Origin: Marsupella aquatica
Taxonomy: Eukaryota > Marchantiophyta
NCBI GenBank assembly: GCA_973895155.1
Contig: OZ316898.1
Coordinates: forward strand, 18,104,001 to 18,168,000
Reading direction: 5' to 3'
DNA length: 64,000 nucleotides
Within the stretch, counting starts at the first letter, position 1. Each line of letters opens with the position of its first letter. The notes under the pieces were generated by a model. It saw only the letters and a program-made list of their open reading frames with translations, was not told the DNA's origin and did not search any database. Positions 11,292 to 22,370 of this stretch are shown one piece after another. Both the position numbers and the translations under genes were made by a program.

Positions 11292-11603
11292 AGACACGGT
11301 GCCCGTAATTATTGGGGGTCGAGAGCCACATCTTTCCAAAGAGAATACTGGAAAGGGTACGATAGAGTGATCACTGAATAGCCATACGATTGCTTGGCGA
11401 GCAGAAAGCCCTGGCGAAAGTCAACGTCCTGTGGGCCCATTTTTATTTTGAGTACCGTACCGTATAATTCGGGCCGGTACGTATCTCGACCGAGTCTCAG
11501 CTACAGAAAAGGACCGCCGGTCCGACGCATAGCCAGCTCAACGTCATCTCGACACTGTAATAATTAAGTTGCGCTGTTCAGAGTCTACAGGGCCGCCAAT
11601 TGG

Positions 11604-12245
11604 GACGGTAAACTGTACTTTGTCCAAATTAGTAATCTGTTTCTAGAACTAATTTTAATTTCTAGATTGTGTTCACAATTTTATACCCGGTTTGGATTTG
11701 TCGGACAAATAGCAGTATTTACAAAGACAAAAAATATGTCGTCCCGGTCGATCCCGGCCGCAAAGTGAACTGACGGCCCGGCCCCTTCGCCCCCCTCGCC
11801 CGGCCTCCCTCCCGGCCCGGTCTCCCCACCCTCCCCCCCCGGCCTCTGTCCCGACCCCCCCTCCCCTCCCTCCCCCCCGCCCCGCCCCGGCATGGTCTCC
11901 CCACCCTCCCCCCCAGCCTCTGTACCCCTCCCCTCCCCTCCCCCCCGGCCCCCGTCCCTCCCGAACCCCCGGCCGGGAAAAAATTTGACTAGGCCGGGAG
12001 AGTGTGGTGCTCAGCTGGGAGGGGTCGGGAGAATTTGACACCGGGCCGGGGAATATAAGAGAATATTGGACAAATAAAAGGTTTTTGGATGGACAAGTTG
12101 TCATTTGTCATGTCGGACAGGACACATATTGTCCGACAGTGAAAACCTGGATTTTATATATGGCACGGTAAACTGTACCTTTGTCCAAATTAGTAACCTG
12201 TTTGTAAAACTAATTTAATTTTTAGATTGTGTTCACAATTTTATA
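11604..12245. repeat. C-rich island flanked by 81-bp direct repeats
   Basis: About 81 bp at 11605-11685 recurs nearly intact at 12165-12245 in the same orientation; both start with 'cggtaaactgtac' and end 'gtgttcacaattttata'. Between them lies a strongly C-rich block (11760-11970, runs of up to 8 C on the plus strand). At the edges of the interior, 'tgtcggacaaat' (about 11700) and 'attgtccgacag' (about 12128) are short inverted copies. The layout suggests a repeat-bounded insertion, but it is not a known element. Long minus-strand Gly/Arg-rich frames are by-products of the C-runs. Confidence 0.75.
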
Positions 12246-12347
12246 TATGAGTTGGTTTAGTTGAACTCGAATGACCTGAGATGATATGTGATTGATTTGT
12301 GGACACATTGAGTCTCTTTATTTGCCCATGCTAACCCCATCCAACCA

Positions 12348-12696
12348 TGTTAGGCATTTATATTTAGGTCTAGGGTTACAACTACGATAGTAATTTGACT
12401 AACCTTAGCAGCGGACTTGGTTAGGTGCACACCCAACAAGCAGGTTGTTGTTTGTGAATAGAAACTCAGGTTCATTGTGATGTATAGAGCAAGTTAAGAG
12501 ACAGGAGAGCTTGTGTTGCGGAGACTCAATATGGCCGGCGGACCTATATAGAGAAGTAAAATTCTTGTGTGTTCCTGTGGACATCCCGATGGACATAAAC
12601 TCATCTGAGATGAACACTGACACATCTCTTAGTGATAACTACTTGTTTGTTGGATGAACATGGACATGTTGTTATGAATGACGTCTTTGCTCAGCA
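12348..12696 (+). mobile_element. Solo LTR (349 bp)
   Basis: Begins TGTTAGG and ends in CA, and shares a diagnostic order of words with the LTR at 50553-50896: 'gagagcttgtg(t/c)tg', 'atatgg.cgg.cgg.cct', 'ctcttgtgtgtt.c.gtgga' and a terminal 'gtc..tgctca.ca'. Lengths are nearly equal (349 and 344 bp). There is no primer-binding site after it (next bases AAGCATACC), so it is a solo LTR left by recombination. Flanks AACCA and AAGCA could be a 5-bp target duplication with one mismatch. Confidence 0.75.
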
Positions 12697-12928
12697 AAGC
12701 ATACCTTCACCATAGACAATCCCATATTCCCCAGAATGGGGGTTATTAGTGTTACAAACAAAACCTAGTCTGTTTTGGTCCCGTGCATTCCCCCCACTTT
12801 CATGGTTAAAGCAAGTTACCTTTGACAAATTATGAGCCTCCACATATCCCTAGGCCAATGCATTTCATTTTGGTTAAGTCTAGTTTGGTTAGGCAAACTG
12901 TAAGATTGGCGCCCAATGTGATAATTAA

Positions 12929-13056
12929 TTTAGAGCATCTTTCACTTGAGTTGAGACTCATTGGTCTAGAGTTCAAATGTTGTGGCCTGATTGTTCCCTT
13001 TATGTGGAGTTTCACAGATTTCCCCTTAAAATATTCACAAAAAGAAAGATTGAGGG
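12929..13056 (+). mobile_element. tRNA-derived SINE, copy 1 (128 bp)
   Basis: The element carries 'GAGTTCAAATGTTGTGGCC' (B-box-like) after an A-box-like head and continues to 'tttcacagatttccccttaaaa'. A perfect 15-bp direct repeat CAATGTGATAATTAA flanks it (12914-12928 and 13057-13071), the mark of L1-type retroposition. A second copy with the same body lies on the minus strand at 49918-50028. Confidence 0.85.
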
Positions 13057-13071
13057 CAATGTGATAATTAA

Positions 13072-15309
13072 ATTAGTTTTGTGAACATATTTATAAAATT
13101 GATAAGTTTGGGAGACAGGAAAGTAAAACATGTTTAGCAATAAGAGGGCGCCTCAATCCCAGAGAGAATGGCAAACAGGCAGTTACTGCCATCCTGGTTC
13201 AGGTGGGATTTGCACAAAATATTAATCATATCTTTTGACAGGAAATGACATAACATCATTTGTTATCGACCTGATTTTGTTTTTTAATTTTTGAATCAAT
13301 GTATACTTTGAAAAGGCAAGGTCTGCAAGATGCTTAGAATATTCTTTAAATTTAGATCCAAATTCTTTTGAGTTTTATAAGCGCTGTCAGATGTTTTGCT
13401 AGGGGTCCAGAATCTTAATGAGTATTTAATATTTGAGAAAACAAGATGCAATTCTGGTATTCTTGTAGTCAGGTGAAAAGTTCCCCAACCTATGAAGCTT
13501 GAAAAATTAGGGGATCACTACACTTAGACTTCCTATTTGTGTAGGGTGCAAAATTTGAATCTCATGAGGAATAGTGTTACTAGCCTTACTAGGAATACTC
13601 AACTTTAAACTCTTTGTCATTCGTCTATAAAAATAATCTCTTTTCAACTAACAAATCTAATGTGTACTTTTCTATTTCTATGATTTCACTTTATGTGAAT
13701 GGGGGCAAGCATATGTCCAAATGTTTTTTAAGTGTGTTATATATATATATATACATAATATATATTTTAAGTGTAATTGAGGCCTAGTTAGATCTTCTTT
13801 TCAGACCCACCTACATCAACTCAAGGCTCAATTTCAAAGGACCTTAAGATTGGGGTCCTTTTATGGATTTTCATTGTGTGAGTCTAGGTGTTGGTGTAGG
13901 TGCATCTATGCCCCAAGCTAGGATTTCCACTTTATTAATTCTTCGTTGTATAAAGTTTTGGGCTAGGAAAATGTATGATTTAAGTGCAACAGTCGTAATA
14001 TGAGTTCCCTCGAAAAGTGTATTTTATAAATGAGGGGGCAATGGTGGGATTGGATATTAGAGTGTTTAGATTACAAGTAAGAGAAGTTAGATTCCTGAAG
14101 AATCCAATGCAATAAGACTTAACAAGAGCAAAGCAATTAAATTTGACACCAACTAGCCTTCCATTGTACCTGTTCAACAGATGTGTCTGGGTGAGTTAGG
14201 GGCTGGGTGGGCTCCCAGACCCCCTTTGTTGGTGTGTAACTTTTACTTTGCTATGGCATTTTTCCTGACAATGATAGGTATTTTTAAGATTATCATTGTT
14301 AGACAACTCCTGCATTCGTTAAAATTTGGAGATACAGTACTTGAGACATTACGAGAGACTTCATATGTTATAGTATGCACTCCAGGCTGGTCTAAAAAAC
14401 TCTGTTAAGTGTTTGCCTTGGGCTTCTTCCTGAGAGTGTGCTCTTAGAGAGAGTCAATTGTATTTAGACAGACCCGCAGCAAAATCCAGGGGGCAGCAGC
14501 CAAGAATGATGTTATAGGTCAAGAATCTTAAACCTTTCAGTGGATGTCTGTTGCACTACAAAGGGTTCCGCATTCATTATTCTTTGGAATCAGTTGGTTT
14601 TAGGGTTTTTGAGACAAATTTCTCTCCTAGATGGTTTACTCTAGCGGTCTACCAAGATTTTTAGTTTGTTGCTCAATAGGGCTTTTTTCTTTTGCAATGG
14701 TTGGGGGTTGTTAGGGGCTTTTGGGCTTTGTGGCTCTTTGGTCTTCATGCATTTTCCCCCTGGATTTCTCTCCTTTTATTGGGTCTCCAGCCTTTGGGTT
14801 CCTGTTCCCTGGTTAGGTGCTGTTTGTTATTTGGCAGCAGTATAGAAATATTAGTGGGTCTCGTGCCTAGGGGATCTTGTCTCCCTGTTGGGCACATTTT
14901 GTAGGCATTGTGATAGATATTTCAGTGGGCCAATGTAATTAGAGAGGTTTGATACTTTTAAAGTCCCGGAAAGTCAAGCCAATGGAGAGTTAAGAGTTCT
15001 GACACTAAGTCGGCCATAGGAAAGTTAGTAAAGTCAACCATTCAGATACACTTGGATCATAGGTAGCATTCCATTTTCCAGCTGTGATGGGCTCCTCTAA
15101 GAAGGCCACTGGAAATCCATAAGAAAACGTGCTGACTGCAGGTATTTTTTTTCATGAGGGGAAACGGCCCATCAGCAGAAACCCCTGGTTTTTTTGGTCT
15201 GTTTTCGAATCAGTTCCGACACTATTACAATCGCCTTTGGCATATAACACATTAAACTTGTCTGAAGTGGACCCATGTTAAATGCAGAAGCAGAACCCAT
15301 TGCCACACC
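13072..15309. other. Long AT-rich stretch without a recognisable gene
   Basis: No supported coding region. There is a TA microsatellite at about 13739-13765. Open frames at 14181-14408 and 14692-14904 (plus) are rich in hydrophobic residues because of local T-richness and show no family resemblance. Confidence 0.5.
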
Positions 15310-15415
15310 AGAACTAAACTGGAAGCAGCATTGTCTAGTCAGGGATTGAAGTTGAGACCTGTTGGTAACAAGCCCTGGTCACTTCCCTCCAAGGTGCTTG
15401 GATACAAGCAATGTT
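15310..15415 (-). mobile_element. Possible tRNA-like SINE fragment
   Basis: On the minus strand 'GTTACCAACAGGTCTCAACTTCAATCCCTGAC' segments (shown here only as landmarks around 15335-15375) resemble the anticodon-to-T-arm half of a tRNA-derived SINE, with a B-box-like ACTTCAATCCC. No target duplication or tail was identified. Confidence 0.3.
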
Positions 15416-17259
15416 GGCTTTATAGAAATAACTTGATTTGCAAAGAAAAAAATGAAAGTTTGGTGTATCTTATAAATCTTCAATTACAAGCTAGAGTTGG
15501 GGCCTAGGCTTCTAGAGTGAAGCCTCTAGACCGTAACTCCATGGCTCATCATGTGGATGAGAAAACTGATGTCTATGATATATGTCATGATAATCATGAC
15601 TACTTTTTGTTATGATTTCTATTTGTATTAAAAATTGATGTCTATAGCCCCACCATATTATATGTGCATAAGTAGGATGTGGGATAGAAAAATTGAAAGT
15701 GGGATGTGCATAGAAAAGAGTACTATGGTATGTTATGTATGATTATTAAAATGATGATATGTTTGATAAATTTTTTATCATTTCATTAACCTTCAAAACA
15801 TGTGAATAAGGAATATATTTTGGTGACATTTTTATTGTCCTCCCCGCTATTCATGTTCAAAGAACGGGTAGTCGGGGCAGTATCATCTATTCTTGAATGA
15901 TTTACATGGGTACTACAGTTCACAACAGTCATTCATAAGCAAACAACAGTCATTCATAAGCAAATGCAGAGAAGGCGAATGAAGAAAGATATTGGGTGGG
16001 AGATACTATTCAATTAAAAATGGAATCTTGCCCCAATCTGGCTTTCCCTTCCGTTTGTAAGGCCTAGCTTTCAAAATGAGGCCTTACTTGAGATGGGAAT
16101 GCACGAGTGGGCCCAACACACAAACATGGTTTAATGCAACTGAACACTATTTTGTAGGGCTTCGAACTTCGCATATTCTCAACTCTGCTGTAGCAAACTC
16201 TCAGCATCCATTAATTGTTGCTACTAGCATCAACAGCTTCCATACAGCAAGAATTAAAATTTCAATCATGATGTGCAAACGATGGACTTCCTTACTCTCT
16301 GAAGCGTTCTTGCATCAGCGCTTTGCTTTTGCATTGAATGGCAATGGACTAAATGTGGACTGATTGATTGTGATCATGCCCGTCTTCGATGGATTTTCAA
16401 CAGGGATTATACTCTCAGACATCAGCGAAAACTTGCGACTCTATTGTTGTTGTGAGAGGATGCTCTAAGTTTTTAACGGTTAGTAAGACATTCTTGTCGT
16501 GGTAAGAGTTCCTTTAGCCGTTAGTTATATGAATATGTACCCATGATCAAAAGCGTTCAAGATGGCGATGTGAACAGGTCCGAAACCACTCAAACTAGGT
16601 CACAAGTAGATCCCGAAGGATAGAACTTCAAGGCCATCCCAATCAAGCGGGACGAATTTAGTTTAGCGTAGGGCCCCAAACAACCAAGTCTTGGCGGAAT
16701 GCTTCCAGATGATTTTATTCTCGAATAGGTGGAAAGAATTTTAGCAGTCAACACCCTATGAACAGAAGGATGAACTTATGGATTCCATCATATGATCTGT
16801 CATAAACTATTAGCAATGGTGCGAAATCGCTTCAAAAGTGCCAAACGGTGCCCCTACTATTTCGTTCCGGAGTGAAAGGAGATTTCCCAGGTGCACTGTA
16901 CACTAGGCTTTTGAAGGAATCTGACTCTAACTAGTGAACAGAAAACGCGATGTCCATAAAATGAGGACCCCGCAACAGAACAAGGTGAAATTGCAACGGT
17001 ATGTTTAACTTCTGCAACTATGACAGGTGTTCACAGCAGTATGACTTACTGTATGGCTAACTTCGCGCAGCAACTTCAGAATCCTGGGTTTCCGACAAGT
17101 ATCAGAATCAAATCGAAGACTTCGACAGCTCATATCAAGAAACAGTTCAGCAGTGTCACTATTCAATATGAATGTGCCTGAAAACTCATTGCCTACAAAA
17201 TAAATTGCTTGTGGAAGAGTAACACGGTGGTGCTTCAAAAACACTCGGCTGTACAGCCC
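15416..17259. other. Intergenic stretch downstream of the FKBP gene
   Basis: No supported gene. The part nearest 17260 is the 3' flank of the FKBP gene. A short direct duplication 'aacagtcattcataagcaa' occurs at about 15924-15962. The frame at 16076-16363 (95 codons) has no recognisable domain. Confidence 0.5.
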
Positions 17260-19541
17260 TTATAAATCTGTTGTATCTTCTGCACTATCACCCACTTCTG
17301 AGGAAATTTCTGACGATGGTGCTGGGGACTCTTCTCCAGGAAGTTCATCTTCCAAGCCTGGAATGTACAGGAGATTCACGTCGAAAATCACAGGGCTAGC
17401 AGGTGGAACCCTTGGTCGCCCAGCAGCAGAATTCAAACCCTTCGGAAATGCGAGCTGCCACATGGGTGCATTTTGTTAGTAAGAGCAGGTCCTGATTCAA
17501 CACTAAGAAGGTGTGTGTTCGGTTTCCAAAACGGACCGGCATTTACAGCTGCTCCAATTTAAGAAGAGAGTACCGATACAGAAGGAAAAACCAAACCTAG
17601 AAGATCTCAATATCAGGTATGCCCAAAACTTCGCAACAAAGGGTGAACACTTGTTCCCAAACAGGTTGGCTTAGGGCCCTCAGGAAGAATAGGGTCATAC
17701 TAAAAAAGCTAATGGGTGGCCAGTCCTTTCTTAATTAAACATTCTTTCATGACATCTATTCTAGCCCTTAAAATGCAAGCAAGACATTTGCCTGGCTGAA
17801 AGGAATGACACTTTTAAAGAGGTGAATCACGAAACAAACAACGACTGCAACAGAAATAGGATAGTCGTTGATGTTGTACTTGTCCAGGGATGTAGAGTCG
17901 GCGTACTCCACCAACTTTCATGGTTAAGATACCTTCATCCAAGCCCTGGAGGATCTGCAGGCCAAAATTTATAAAAGAGCCCACACGTCACTGTGACATC
18001 CACACCTCCAAAAAGGAGAACGGGATCCTTTTAATGGAAGTGAGAAGTGCAGAGAACGAAGGTACAAGCCATGCCTACCTGGCCTGATCCAACCCTAAAG
18101 ATATACGGTAGTCCTCTGTCCAACGAGCTGCAATATCCAGCACAATGTGGTCCACGTCAGCGGTCAAGGTCACAACCAATTTCACTAAGCCCAGAGTATT
18201 GAGAAAAATGCGGATAGAGTAATGTCCTCGGAGCACATATCTGAAGTGTACTGCGCTTAATTGAGTAAGAAAACTCGTACCTGTCAAATACTTTGCCTGT
18301 AGGGATCATTGCCACATAATTTGCTGCCACCTGGGATGTGTCCATGGAGCGTAAGCACTAAATGAAAGATCAATATTTTCTCAAAGTTGTGTGATCTAGT
18401 GACGCCCTTTCAACTTCAAAAACACTTCGTAGAAGACCCTAGGCAACACCTACAAGCAGTGCTCAATGGAGACCACATTTTGAGCTGAATGGTGTTACAA
18501 CCTCTACAAAATCAGTTCGATATGTCAATTACGATAATAGCATTTTATCTTTTCAAGTCTGTAACTACAACGAGAACTGCCGTAAGAATCATTGCACCTA
18601 TCAAAATAAACTATACATACGTGATAGTAGTAGTGGAGGATTTCGCACCTGGAAACCCTTCAGAGGGCTAGGTCCCTTTCCAACAATTATGTCCTTGTAT
18701 TGCAACCCCGATGGAGTGGTTTCTGTTGGAATCTGCAGACAATCCAACAATAAGTCATTTGGGCAAATGAGACTTGTACCCAACCCCGCTGCCAATGCTA
18801 CTCGCCAATCATTCAGACAAAAAAAGAAATTGCAAACCCTCCCAGGATGGTATCTAGGAGAAATTACATGCGAAAACCGGGTACAAGGACGCAAATATAC
18901 AATTCCTCTGGAAGTCAACGCCGAAAAGGACCGATCCAAGAACGAAATCCCAGCCAAACGAAATTGCCTACTACTAGAAAGTATGGCACTAGAGGCCCTA
19001 CCTAAGAAGTGCAGGGTTCTTAGATGCCCCGTTTTAATGAACTAAAGGGGTGTAAGTTTTTCCTTTAGATATTCATGATTGCGTTGCCCTGGGTTGCAGT
19101 TCTCGGTCACAGTTGAGGGTCGAGCCTCTTTTTGCAAAGAAAAAAAGCATGCAGGGAATTCCCGATGGAAATAAGCAGGTTAGCGCAATGGCCTTGGAGA
19201 AGAAAGCAATATATATTAGCAACTAAGGGTGTTAGGTTTGCTGGAACAGCTACCTTATCTAGGTCCTTCTCACAGTCAGCGTCACAAATCCGAGGCTTCT
19301 CTTCCTCTGGCAATCCCGCTGCGTTAGCAGCTGTCCTGTCATTGCAAGGCAGCAGAGAAAGAGTTGCAGCTAACCCACACAGTCCCATTGCTTCTCTTCT
19401 GTTGACGGTGACGGGCAGCTCTTGACTTCTCTCGCTGATATTTTCGTTTGTATTTCTGGCGTTGGTGACACAGCGGGTAAGAGTCGGCCGAATTGAGGAA
19501 TATCCATGGCGTATTTGCCTTGAAGAACTGCTGGGACACAA
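17260..19541 (-). CDS. Thylakoid-lumen FKBP-type peptidyl-prolyl isomerase (FKBP16-3-like)
   Basis: Predicted to catalyse cis-trans isomerisation of prolyl bonds in the thylakoid lumen. Six exons read in order on the minus strand: (start to 19254), 18732-18649, 18330-18281, 18127-18079, 17954-17880, 17454-17260 (TAA); every junction has GT/AG and phases agree. Exon 1 encodes a twin-arginine signal (NRREAMGLCGLAATLSLLP) ending ANA|AG, as in Tat-imported lumen proteins, then 'EEKPRICDADCEKDL'. The FKBP fold follows: 'NYVAMIPTGKVFDSS', 'LPYIFRVGSGQ', 'ILQGLDEGILTMKVGGVRRLYIP', 'PVIFDVNLLYIPG', with the conserved Tyr, Phe-Asp and Ile-Leu pocket residues, but Leu where FKBP12 has Trp. It ends in an acidic Ser/Glu-rich tail. 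The start is unresolved: the exon-1 frame has no ATG between an upstream stop near 19560 and the RR motif, so an upstream exon or a sequence error is likely. The FKBP16-3 assignment is from memory of the Arabidopsis family. Confidence 0.87.
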
Positions 19542-22370
19542 TCCTGCGAGTCGGAGTCATCCAAGCGTGATTTGTCTGAATTGGAAATGATTTCTGCCCT
19601 GAAACGGAAGGACGAGTTCCGTGACAGGGAATCGCCCCCTCCAACTTTCATCCCATTCCGGATACAATTCTGCATTCGAATGACAACAATCGAAAGACAA
19701 ACGACAAACACAGAAGCTCTAGAGAGCTATGGAACGACATTTTGCGAATTCGGGAGCAAATCAAGCCACATTGGGCCATTGAATTCAACAACACGCTCAA
19801 GATTGCACAAACCCATAGCAATCGGCCTAACCGAACTCAGATAGTCGCAAAAGATTCACAGGATGCATGAATAAAGGAACGAATGAGACTCGTTGTCCAC
19901 AGGGCCCAGTAGGAAGACGGTGCTAAATGTCAAGGTGAAGTAACGGACGATTAAGTAATTGAATGGCACAGTCAGAAGAGAGACCTCGGACCTGATCATG
20001 GGACTTGACATGAACAAACCTTGCGAATGGCAATGCACACAGCGTTCGGGACTGTGCGGCGGGCAGACTTCCAAAAATCAGAGAACGAGAAGATTGAAGT
20101 GAATTGCACAATCCCACATACCCCCACATGAGCAAGACAGATGCCCAGATGAAGCAGGCAGTGAACAAACAACCCAGCAGCCCACAGACACAAAAGCTTG
20201 GGTTGCAATGCAATGCAATGCAATGCCGTGGCTGGTCAAAACTGCGAAGATGAGGAATGGAGGGAAGGAGCTGAAACTGAAACAGAGAGAGGGAGAGGGA
20301 GATGTGGGCAAGGATACCCACCAGTGCATTGCAGGCTGGAAAGAGCCGCCGGCATGGCTGCTACGAAAGCACCAGACGCCATTCTACTCCAACTTCCTCA
20401 CGTAATCAGCTCCGCTACTAGAGATTGTAAATTCCTGGGTTGGTCTGAATTCCTCCCACCACCTCTCCTCGCCCAACAACGATCTCACCCGCCCAATTCC
20501 TCAGTTCCTCTGCTGCGACACAGAGCCACACTCTCGTTAGGAGGAGGATGATGCAAGTCCTTCTGTCCGATTTGCTACTGGTGCCAAGCTTTCACTGAGC
20601 CCGATGTCCATGGCACTTGTCCTGAGCTCTTCGAGCACCAGCAAGGCAGGAATGGCATTCGTTATCCACAAAACATCAATCACGGACAAAACTTCTGTCC
20701 AGCGTAATCTTTAAGGTTTTTACTTTTTCGCCAGAGTGGCGAATGTCGACTCTATCAAGGAGAAGATGCTCAAAAAATTCTATATCTTTCCTGGGAGGAC
20801 CGTTAGATCTCCTTAGATTTAAGGATGACCATTAGATACTTGCTAATGGGGCTTGTGAGACAGAGAAAAACTAGCCATTTTTTGCCAAAAGTGGAATCTG
20901 GCAAATTTTTGCCACTAAAAAATACTCTGCTTCTGTCATCCACCAATGCAAAGCAAGGAGGTGGTTCCATGATCAGTTTGTTTCTCAATCCCTGGTAATA
21001 AGGCATTGTGAGCTAGTATGAATTTCCAAAAATTGTTATCTTGTTTTTTTGGTCATATTTTCACTCCTAGGTGTAATATGTATCATCTGACCAAAACGAG
21101 GGTTTCATTGAGGTCCAGCATTGTTGCAAACCCTGACATCTAAATTTTCAAGAGTTTGGCTTGAGAACTATTTATTATAAAGGGAAGGTTTTGAAATTTG
21201 GCACCTTTTTATCTCTTTTGTACCTTAATCACTGGATCAATAGTTCTCCATTTCATCCCACCTTAATGACTTGGGTGAAAGGTGATAAATACCGCCCCCT
21301 TTATGACATACCTTAGCTCCAAGGACAACTTTCACATATAATCCTCTTGCTGGAGTTCATAGTCATGGGAGTTTCAACTCTTATGGCATACGTGAAGCTC
21401 CCATAAGAAGGTTCATATTGAGTCCTCTTGCTGATATTCTTTATTTTCCATTCTTTGAATCTACTTATTATTTATTAAATCCCTTAACTCTTACTGAGAG
21501 ATAAAAGCTTACACAAGGGACTTTTGTGTGTATTTGATACAGCCATTCATAGGAAGTGGTCCCCTAACAAATGCTGTTAAGAGTTCAGTGTCTCCAGTTT
21601 GTATTTGATATGGTCTTTTGTACCACATGGTACCCTAATGAATGTCCACCCGCCCACAAAGATGAGCAAGGCTGCCCCTATAGCTCCCTTACAAGGTATG
21701 ACGTTGATCATATACTTTGGGAGTTGCAACTCTCAAAACTCTAGCAACCCTAATACTGTACATAGGTTTGGGAGTTGCAACTCGAGAAATTATATGATGC
21801 AAGCAGACAGGAAATTATGCTAGCGTGGTGAGTATCTAGTTAGTCACAAGAGTGGTCCTTAATGCCTTTTCATTTTGCCTGACTTTTGCATTTCTAAGAC
21901 CCCATATGGATAGCCAGTTACCTAGCCAAAAGAGATATTAAAATTGGGTTTTAATACAGAACGACACAAAATTTAAGATATGTGAAACCGAGTTTTGGCT
22001 GGTCTATGTTTGTGGCTTTTTCCTCCAAGGAGAAAAACGTATGGTGTTGGGATCTTTTTTGCTGTCATGCTACAAACTAAGAATTAAAGACAAACAAACA
22101 AGACAGTGTTAACCACTCAACATTACACGTGAAGAAGGGCATAAGGAAAGGTCATTCTTCACTTGTGGGTGTATTCGGTTGCTGGAGCTCGTAGAAGCTC
22201 TTGCTCTGGAATCTATCTACCTTGGAAGAAAACGACTGAAATTGGATTGAAGAGATGCGCATGTCGGTCCCGACATTCTTCTTAGCTCAACTGCGAGCTC
22301 TATTCGTTTTTTGAGCACATTTCGAGGACCCTGGTATCCAACACTCTGCAGATTGTCGAGTCGTAGACAG
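19542..22370. other. Intergenic region between the FKBP and G-patch genes
   Basis: The two genes are divergently transcribed, so their promoters lie here. At 20203-20226 the pentamer 'caatg' repeats about four times. Around 21720-21800 the phrase 'tttgggagttgcaactc' occurs twice. Open frames on both strands in 19570-20550 overlap each other and show no family resemblance; the upstream exon of the FKBP transit peptide may be among 19560-19720. Confidence 0.5.

Noticed and set aside
11077-11331. ORF spanning the N run
   Set aside because: It crosses a 100-base assembly gap and has no meaning.
11673-12104. Gly/Arg-rich proteins on the minus strand, resembling RGG-box RNA-binding proteins
   Set aside because: They are produced by the C-rich island in several frames at once; no conserved domain or codon pattern supports translation.
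18601-19045. 118-codon ORFs on both strands near 18700
   Set aside because: The minus one only contains FKBP exon 2 flanked by intron; the plus one is its antisense shadow.
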